37,403 nucleotides of DNA, taken from CAVXAE01 sp044225565. GTDB lineage: Bacteria > Pseudomonadota > Gammaproteobacteria > Steroidobacterales > Steroidobacteraceae. The notes under the pieces are model-generated. The model saw only the letters and a program-made list of their open reading frames with translations, was not told where the DNA came from and did not search any database. Shown piece after piece: positions 32,195-37,403 of the stretch. Within the stretch, counting starts at the first letter, position 1. Every line of letters begins with the position of its first letter. The position numbers and the translations under genes were made by a program. The stretch spans positions 1 through 37,403 of the forward strand of contig JBGAIL010000024.1 in the NCBI GenBank assembly GCA_044225565.1, given 5' to 3'.

Positions 32195-33864
32195 TGAGGC
32201 TCGCTGCAGGCGGGCTGCTGCTCGCGCTCGTCGCCGCCCTGCCGGCCGGTGCCGGTGAATCGTCGAAGGAACGCGCGCTCGACGCGCTGTTCGCGGAGTA
32301 CGACCGCACCGGCAGCCCCGGCCTGGCCGTCGGCATCTATCGCGACGGCAAGCCGGTCTACACCGCGGGCTACGGGTACGCCGACCTGGAGAACAACGTC
32401 GCCATCACGCCGCGCACGGTGTTCCACATCGCGAGCGTCTCCAAGCAGTTCACCGCGTTCTCGGCGGCGCTGCTGGAACGGGACGGGAAACTCGATCTCG
32501 ACGCAGACCTGCGCGAGCGGCTGCCCTATGTGCCCGACTTCGGCCACACGATCACTCCGCGCCATCTCATCTATCACACCAGCGGCCTGCGGGATCAGTT
32601 CGTCCTCTTCCAGCTGGCCGGGCACAACGTGGGAGATGTCCTCCGCCAGGCGCAGGTGATCAACCTGGTCTCGCGACAGCGCGCGCTGAACTTCACGCCC
32701 GGAACGGAGCACTCCTACGACAACACCGGGTACACCCTGCTCGCCGAGCTGGTCAAGGCAGTCTCCGGCAGCAGCCTGCGTGAGTTCACCGACGCGCGCA
32801 TCTTCCGCCCGCTGGGGATGCACGACACATTCTTCTACGATGACGTCACCGGGATCGTGCCGAATCGCGCGCATTCGTATGAGAACCAGGATGGCAAGTG
32901 GCATCGCGCTCTGCTGAGCCACGACAATGTGGGGGCCACCAGCCTCCACACCACGGTGGGCGACTTGTTGAAGTGGGCTGGCAACTTCGCCCACCCGGTG
33001 GTGGGCGACGCCGCGCTGATCCGCGAGATCTCCACGATGGGGCGGCTCGATGACGGTACGCCCATCAACTACGGCTTCGGGTTGACGAAAGAGACCGTCG
33101 CCGGACACGAGGCTTTGCTCCATACGGGTTCCGACGCCGGTTTCGTCACGGTGTTCGCCTATTTCCCAGCCGAGGATTTCGGCGTCGTGCTGCTCGCCAA
33201 CACCTGGATGCGCCTGGAGCCCAGGCTGGAGCAGGTCGTCGCGCTGTACCTGAACGACGGCGATCTGCGACGCGCGGCACTCCCGGCGGTGGTCCGCCCG
33301 AAGCGCGGTCTGGCGGCGAGTCTTCCCGGCGACTACCTGCGACCGAGCGGCTCGCTGCTCACCATCCAGGCGGATGCCAAGGGCTTGTCGATGTCGACGT
33401 GGCGCCGGCCCGGGGAACCGCTGACCTTCCGCGCGGACGGCAGCTTCGACACCGGCGACGAGCCTCGCCAATTCGGAGATTTCTTTCGCCCGGTGCTCGA
33501 CGGCCGGGGTCGGGTGACGGCCCTCGAATACGGTGGACCCAACGCGGTGAAAGGCAGGGTTCTGCGCTTTCCCCGCGCCGACGCCGTCACGCCGTCGCCG
33601 GCCGACCTTGGACGGCTCGTCGGCGACTACCGCAGCGCGGAGCTGGACATCACCTACCGGGTCTCGATGGAAGGCGACGGGCTGACGATCGGGTCCCTCT
33701 GGTCAACGGCACCCATCAAGCTGTTTCCGACGGTGAGGGACCGTTTCGACGGCGCATGGCCGATCGGCAGCCTCGCCGTGGAGCGTGACGGAAATGGCCG
33801 GCCGGTGGCGCTGCGGCTCTCCAATGGCCGCGTGCGCGGCCTGCGGCTGGATCGCCAGCCCTAG
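32194..33864 (+). CDS. Exported beta-lactamase-fold serine hydrolase (D)
   Basis: About 556 residues from GTG 32194, which uses the last base of the receptor 4 stop. Signal peptide MRLAAGGLLLALVAALPAGA. Motifs: SVSK (Ser81, Lys84), YDN (Tyr175, Asn177) and HTG (His310-Gly312). LIYHTSGL is also typical. Residues beyond about 370 form a C-terminal beta-rich region (GDYLRPSG...LVGDYRSAELDITY, two lipocalin-like repeats seen in some of these hydrolases). The tight coupling to receptor 4 suggests that it acts on the imported ligand. It ends tail-to-tail with the DPP IV-like gene: the four bases CTAG at 33861-33864 supply both stop codons. Confidence 0.9.
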   Translation: MRLAAGGLLLALVAALPAGAGESSKERALDALFAEYDRTGSPGLAVGIYRDGKPVYTAGYGYADLENNVAITPRTVFHIASVSKQFTAFSAALLERDGKLDLDADLRERLPYVPDFGHTITPRHLIYHTSGLRDQFVLFQLAGHNVGDVLRQAQVINLVSRQRALNFTPGTEHSYDNTGYTLLAELVKAVSGSSLREFTDARIFRPLGMHDTFFYDDVTGIVPNRAHSYENQDGKWHRALLSHDNVGATSLHTTVGDLLKWAGNFAHPVVGDAALIREISTMGRLDDGTPINYGFGLTKETVAGHEALLHTGSDAGFVTVFAYFPAEDFGVVLLANTWMRLEPRLEQVVALYLNDGDLRRAALPAVVRPKRGLAASLPGDYLRPSGSLLTIQADAKGLSMSTWRRPGEPLTFRADGSFDTGDEPRQFGDFFRPVLDGRGRVTALEYGGPNAVKGRVLRFPRADAVTPSPADLGRLVGDYRSAELDITYRVSMEGDGLTIGSLWSTAPIKLFPTVRDRFDGAWPIGSLAVERDGNGRPVALRLSNGRVRGLRLDRQP

Positions 33865-36237
33865 TCGGGCCGGCCGTCGGGCGCGCCGCCGATGCGATAG
33901 CCCGCCGGCGGCTGCGCGCCGAGCAGGTGCTGCACGAAGAAATCCCACCGCTTGCGGATGAAATAAGGGTGGCTGGCGAGCGTCGAGTGGTTGGTGCCCG
34001 GCACGATGAGCAGCTCGAAGTCCGCGTTCGCCTGGATCAGCGCGTGCGCGAGCTGCATGGTGTTCGCGATGGGCACGTCGTCGTCGAGGTCGCCGCTCGC
34101 GAGCAGCAGCTTGCCCGAGAGCTTCGAGCGGGCCACGTGGCGGCTGTTGGACTGCAGCTCGTAGGCCTGCGGATCCTGCGAAGGCAGGCCGATGAAGCGC
34201 TCGCCCCACTCTGATAGAGCATCTGGTCGTGGGAGCCGCGCTCGAGACCGCCACCTTGTAGAAATCCGGATGATCGAGCAGGGCGCGTCGAGCTGTACCC
34301 GCCGCCGGAGTGCCGTAGATGCCGACGCGGTCGAGGTCCATGTAGGGGCGGCGCGCGGCGAGCTGCTTCAGCGCGGTGATGTGATCCTCGAGGCCGCCGG
34401 CTTCCGCGAAGCCCTTTCCGTAGGAAACGTCCTGGAACGCCTTGGAACGTCCGGGCGTGCCCATGCCGTCGATCTGCACGTTGATGAAACCCAGCTCCGC
34501 GATCGGCGAGCCGGCCGAGAAGGTGCGTTGGGCCTTCACGGTCTGTGGCCCGCCGTAGATGTCGTCGAGCACCGGATAGCGTCGTGCCGGGTCGAAACCG
34601 GAAGGCAGGAAGATCGTGCCGTAGATGTCCGTGGCGCCATCGCGAGCTTTCGCCTTGAAGCGCTCCACCTTCTGCATGCCGCGCGCCTGCAATGCGCCGA
34701 TGTCCGCCTTCTGCAGGACGCGCACCAGCCGGCCGTCTGCGCGGCGAAGGACGGAAACCGGAGGCAGGTCCACGCGCGAATGGGTGTCGACGAAAAAGCG
34801 GCCGCTCGGCGAGAAGTCGATCTGGTGATAGGCGTCCTCCGGCGTCAACAGTTGAGTCGCAGAGCCGTCGTAGCGTGCTCTGTAGAGGTGGAGGTAGTAA
34901 GGATCCCGGCCGCTCTCGCGGCCGCCCGCCGTGAAGTACACCCAGCCTTCGCCGGGGTCGGCGTGCACCAGCCGATCCACCGCCCAATCTCCATGCGTCA
35001 CCTGGGAGAGCAGGCGGCCCGTTTCGAGGTCGTATCGATACAGGTGCTGCCAGCCATCCCGGGCGGAAAGCCAGTGCAGGCGGGAGGCGGTCATGCACGT
35101 GGCGAGCTGATCGTACTCGGCGAGGAAATAGGTGGGCACCGATTCTTCGAGCAGCGTGCGCGTGCCTCCGGTGGCCGCCTCGGTCACATTGAGGCTGACG
35201 CGGCGAAAGCCACGCTCCTCGCGCATGTGGAAGACGCGTCGCCCGTCCGGCTGCCACCAGATCTGCCCCCAGCCGATGAGGTCGTAGTAGAGCGGGACCG
35301 GCTCGACCGGGACGTCCGTGCGCCTGCCGGACGGCAGCTCGAAGAGGATGAGTTTCGCAGTCGCCGTGCGCTCATCGCCGGGGAAAGGCACGCGCGCCGT
35401 GTGCACTTTCGGGCGACTGCCGTAGCCTTCTTCGGGCACCCATTGCACGAACGGCATCTCCGGGATGCCGCGCTGGTCGACGCGATAGCTCAATAATCGT
35501 CTCGAATCCGGCGACCACAGCACGCGTGCCGGTCGCACGTTGCCTCTCAATAGAGCGGTCACCGAAAGCAGATTCGAGTCGGCCCATTCGCCGTAACCGT
35601 AGCCCGCGGTACCGTCGTGGGTGAGGCGGGTTTCGCGCCCGTCTTCCAGCGCGCGGACGTAAAGATCGTGGTCGCGCACGAAGGCGGCCCAGCGGCCATT
35701 CGGAGAGGCCACCTCTCCCGGCAATGCCAGCCCGGCCGGCTCGAGCTTGCGGCAGGCGTAGCTCTCGAGGTCGCATTCAACGGGAGTCCCCGCCACCTCG
35801 GTGCGCAGCCGCCGCGTGCCGGAGTGGAATTCGAAGGACTGGAACGGCAGGTCGCGGCCGGAACGGGATTCGCCGGAGAGGTGCGAAAGAGCGGCGGCGA
35901 GCCGATCGTGGTCGAACGCCGGGACGCGTGTAGCGTGCGCGGCGTCGATCAACACGAACTCGCTGCCGGCGGCGCTCGTCTCGCGGTACCAGAAGCGGTC
36001 CGATCCTTCGAGCCACCGCGGCTGGATCTGCAGGCCGTGCAGCTGGCGCGGGACGTTCGACGGCAGCAGGGCTTCGGCACGGACATAAGCTGCACGCAGC
36101 GCGTCGTCGCCAGCGGCGGGTGCAGCGCCGGAGATACCGCAGGTGAGGAGGAATGCCAGGGCCGACGCCACGGCGTGCGAGGAAAGGCTTCCGGGAAGCG
36201 GCGGTGCCGCCGGATCGTCGATGACGGAAGGGCTCAT
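33861..36237 (-). pseudogene. DPP IV-like S9 peptidase, broken by four clustered frameshifts
   Basis: The gene encodes an exported S9 dipeptidyl-peptidase-like protein. It has a signal peptide (SHAVASALAFLLTCGISGAA), a DPP IV N-terminal beta-propeller (FVRDHDLYVRALEDGRETRL, VLWSPDSRRLLSYRVDQRG, WWQPDGRRVFHMREERG, GWVYFTAGGRE) and an alpha/beta hydrolase domain (DDIYGGPQTV). The frame is intact down to about 34310. Four changes follow within 107 bases: an apparent 1-base loss near 34310, 2 bases near 34283, 1 base near 34237 and 4 bases near 34205. Around them the protein reads on in other frames as GTSGGGYSSTR (nucleophile motif GxSxGG), ALLDHPDFYKVAVSSA, GSHDQMLYQSG and WGERFIGLPSQDPQAY, then intact through DLDDDVP (Asp) and NHSTLASHP (His) to 33861. 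Either the gene is very recently inactivated or the sequence contains errors here. Confidence 0.8.
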
Positions 36238-36281
36238 GGAGCGGCAGTATAGGGAGCTTCGGCGGAGGGTTTGCGGCCGCC

Positions 36282-36310
36282 ATTTCCCTTTTCGCCTCCC
36301 GGTGCGTCTA
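36282..36310 (+). promoter_or_regulatory. Class B ECF promoter upstream of sigma5
   Basis: ATTTCCCT, 15-base spacer, CGTCTA, with GCCTCCCGGTGCGTCTA identical to the distal sigma2 promoter (10922-10938). The sigma5 ATG is 10 bases past the box, which leaves almost no leader. Confidence 0.65.
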
Positions 36311-36320
36311 GGCTACTGGC

Positions 36321-36911
36321 ATGGATCCGATTTCGGAAAACGAAGGGCGCACGGGCGCATCGCCGGCTGGCGCGGAAGCCGATGCCGGCGCGCGGCGCGC
36401 GCTGGTGCGCCGGCTCTTCGAAGAGCACAACCGCAGCCTGCTGGCCTTTCTCGCCGCGAGGCTCCATTCGTATTCGGAAGCACGGGACGTGGCACAGGAG
36501 GCGTATGTCCGGATGCTCCAGCTCGAGGACGCCGGTGCCGTCGGCTTCCTGCGCGCTTACCTTTTCCGCATTGCCGCCAATCTCGCGGTGGATCGCCTGC
36601 GCCGCAAGGCGGTTCGGGACGAAGGGCCGCCGCAGGCGCTCTTCGAGGAGTTGCTGAGCTCGCCGGGGCCGGAGCGTCTGCTGCTCGCGCAGCAGGAGCT
36701 GGAGAACGTCAAGGCGGCGCTGCGCGAGCTGCCGGAGAAGTGCCGGCGCGCCTTCGCGCTCTACATGTTCGGAGAGCGCGAGGTCGCCGAGGTTGCCGCG
36801 GTCATGGGCCTCAGCTCCCGGATGATCCGCATCTATATTGCCCAGGCTCTCGCCCATTGCCGCGCGCGGCGTGACGGAGGTGGGTCACAGCGCGGTGGAG
36901 AAACGCCATGA
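36321..36911 (+). CDS. FecI-type ECF sigma factor (sigma5)
   Basis: A 196-residue ECF sigma factor. Region 2: LFEEHNRSLLAFLAARL, ARDVAQEAYVRMLQL, FLRAYLFRIAANLAVDRLR. Region 4: LPEKCRRAFALYMFGEREVAEVAAVMGLSSRMIRIYIAQA. It is closest to sigma2 (shared EHNR-L, FLAARL, QEAYV, LQLE, AYLFR-A-NLA-DR), and its promoter also matches sigma2's. The ATG at 36321 has no clear ribosome site and sits just after the -10 box, so the message may be leaderless. It overlaps fecR5 by the four bases ATGA. Confidence 0.93.
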   Translation: MDPISENEGRTGASPAGAEADAGARRALVRRLFEEHNRSLLAFLAARLHSYSEARDVAQEAYVRMLQLEDAGAVGFLRAYLFRIAANLAVDRLRRKAVRDEGPPQALFEELLSSPGPERLLLAQQELENVKAALRELPEKCRRAFALYMFGEREVAEVAAVMGLSSRMIRIYIAQALAHCRARRDGGGSQRGGETP

Positions 36912-37403
36912 GGGACACGGAGACGGGAACCGCCGATTCGGCGCGCCTGCGGGAGGCAGGCGAGTGGTGGCTGCGGCTGCAGGACTCTCCAGGCGAGCGG
37001 CAGACTGCCGAATGGATCGCATGGAGCCAGGGTGACCCCTCGAACCTCGAAGCGTTCGAGCGCGTCGAATCGGTAGCGCACGAAATGATGGGCTTCTCGC
37101 GGGCCCAGCGTAAGGAGCTTCTCGCGGAGTTCGCGCCAGAACTCGTGCCGGCGCCGCGCCGGAGCCGGTTGGTGCCGGGGCGCGTATCACGCTTGCCGTG
37201 GCTCGCAGGGCTGGCCGCGGCCCTCGCCGTCGCGGCCGCCGGTTTGTTTTATCTGCAGAGTCCGTCTTCCGGCACCAGCACGTACAGCACAGAGCGGGCG
37301 CGGCATCAGGACGTCACCCTGGTGGATGGCTCCCGGGTCACCGTGGGCGCGAGCTCGGAGCTCGCCGTCAGCATGAGCCGGCAACGCCGGCTCGTGCGAC
37401 TGC
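36908..37403 (+). CDS. FecR-family anti-sigma/signal transducer, partial (FecR5)
   Basis: The first 165 residues are in the window and the frame runs off its right end. The cytoplasmic head (LREAGEWWLRLQDSPGERQT, EWIAWSQGDPSNLEAFERV) is closest to FecR2. A membrane helix lies at about 97-117 (LPWLAGLAAALAVAAAGLFYL), and the start of the periplasmic FecR domain (VTLVDGSRVTVGASSELAVS) is visible. The start overlaps the sigma5 stop (ATGA). By analogy with module 2, a receptor gene would be expected to follow outside the window. Confidence 0.92.
   Translation, partial: MRDTETGTADSARLREAGEWWLRLQDSPGERQTAEWIAWSQGDPSNLEAFERVESVAHEMMGFSRAQRKELLAEFAPELVPAPRRSRLVPGRVSRLPWLAGLAAALAVAAAGLFYLQSPSSGTSTYSTERARHQDVTLVDGSRVTVGASSELAVSMSRQRRLVRL

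Noticed and set aside
29893..36237. A lasso-peptide biosynthetic cluster, suggested by FecI/FecR, TonB receptor and S9 peptidase.
   Set aside because: No leader-peptide protease, asparagine-synthetase-like cyclase, transporter or small precursor is visible; the peptidase has a standard DPP IV propeller.

Overview
The window is GC-rich, densely coded DNA with short intergenic gaps; no gene-free stretch exceeds 300 bases. Outer-membrane TonB-dependent receptors with STN domains, FecI/FecR-type regulators, a DPP IV-like S9 peptidase, DipZ and a membrane-bound C13 peptidase together suggest a Gram-negative proteobacterium. The best guess is a gammaproteobacterium near Xanthomonadales/Steroidobacterales. 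That placement is inference from gene content; no rRNA or tRNA gene is present to test it.

Left part (1-6564, all minus strand). From right to left there is a periplasmic methionine-sulfoxide repair operon (msrB, dipZ, msrA), a multi-pass membrane protein with a caspase-like C13 peptidase domain, a PotF-like polyamine-binding lipoprotein without its transporter, and a small membrane-tethered protein built of ten 9-residue repeats.

Right part (6693-37403). Five cell-surface-signalling modules lie in a row. Each has an ECF sigma factor of the FecI type and a FecR anti-sigma/transducer, and four have an STN-domain TonB-dependent receptor. Module 1: sigma1/FecR1 divergent from receptor 1. Module 2: sigma2-FecR2-receptor 2-PAF-AH-like hydrolase, then a beta-lactamase-fold serine hydrolase and an amidohydrolase. 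Module 3: sigma3-FecR3-receptor 3-M23 peptidase-serine hydrolase, then a second PAF-AH-like hydrolase. Module 4: sigma4/FecR4 divergent from receptor 4-serine hydrolase. A DPP IV-like S9 peptidase, broken by four clustered frameshifts, follows on the minus strand. Module 5: sigma5-FecR5, cut by the window end.

Two promoter families can be read directly from the sequence. Class A (CTGCGG-N17-CACACTAT) precedes sigma4, receptor 4, serine hydrolase B and PAF-AH-like hydrolase B. Its -10 part also precedes sigma1, the closest relative of sigma4 in the window. Class B (ATT-N5-N15-CGTCTW) occurs twice before sigma2 and once each before receptor 2 and sigma5; sigma2 and sigma5 are also close relatives. 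Promoter class therefore follows sigma-factor relatedness, and hydrolases lying in modules 2 and 3 appear wired to the sigma1/sigma4 regulators.

Working model (inference): receptors sense and import bulky ligands, perhaps peptide or ester-linked siderophores or other exogenous natural products. FecR and ECF sigma factors then switch on both the receptor and a set of exported hydrolases and peptidases that dismantle the ligand. The layout recalls lasso-peptide loci, where FecI/FecR, a TonB receptor and an S9-type isopeptidase sit together, but no lasso precursor or maturation gene is visible here.
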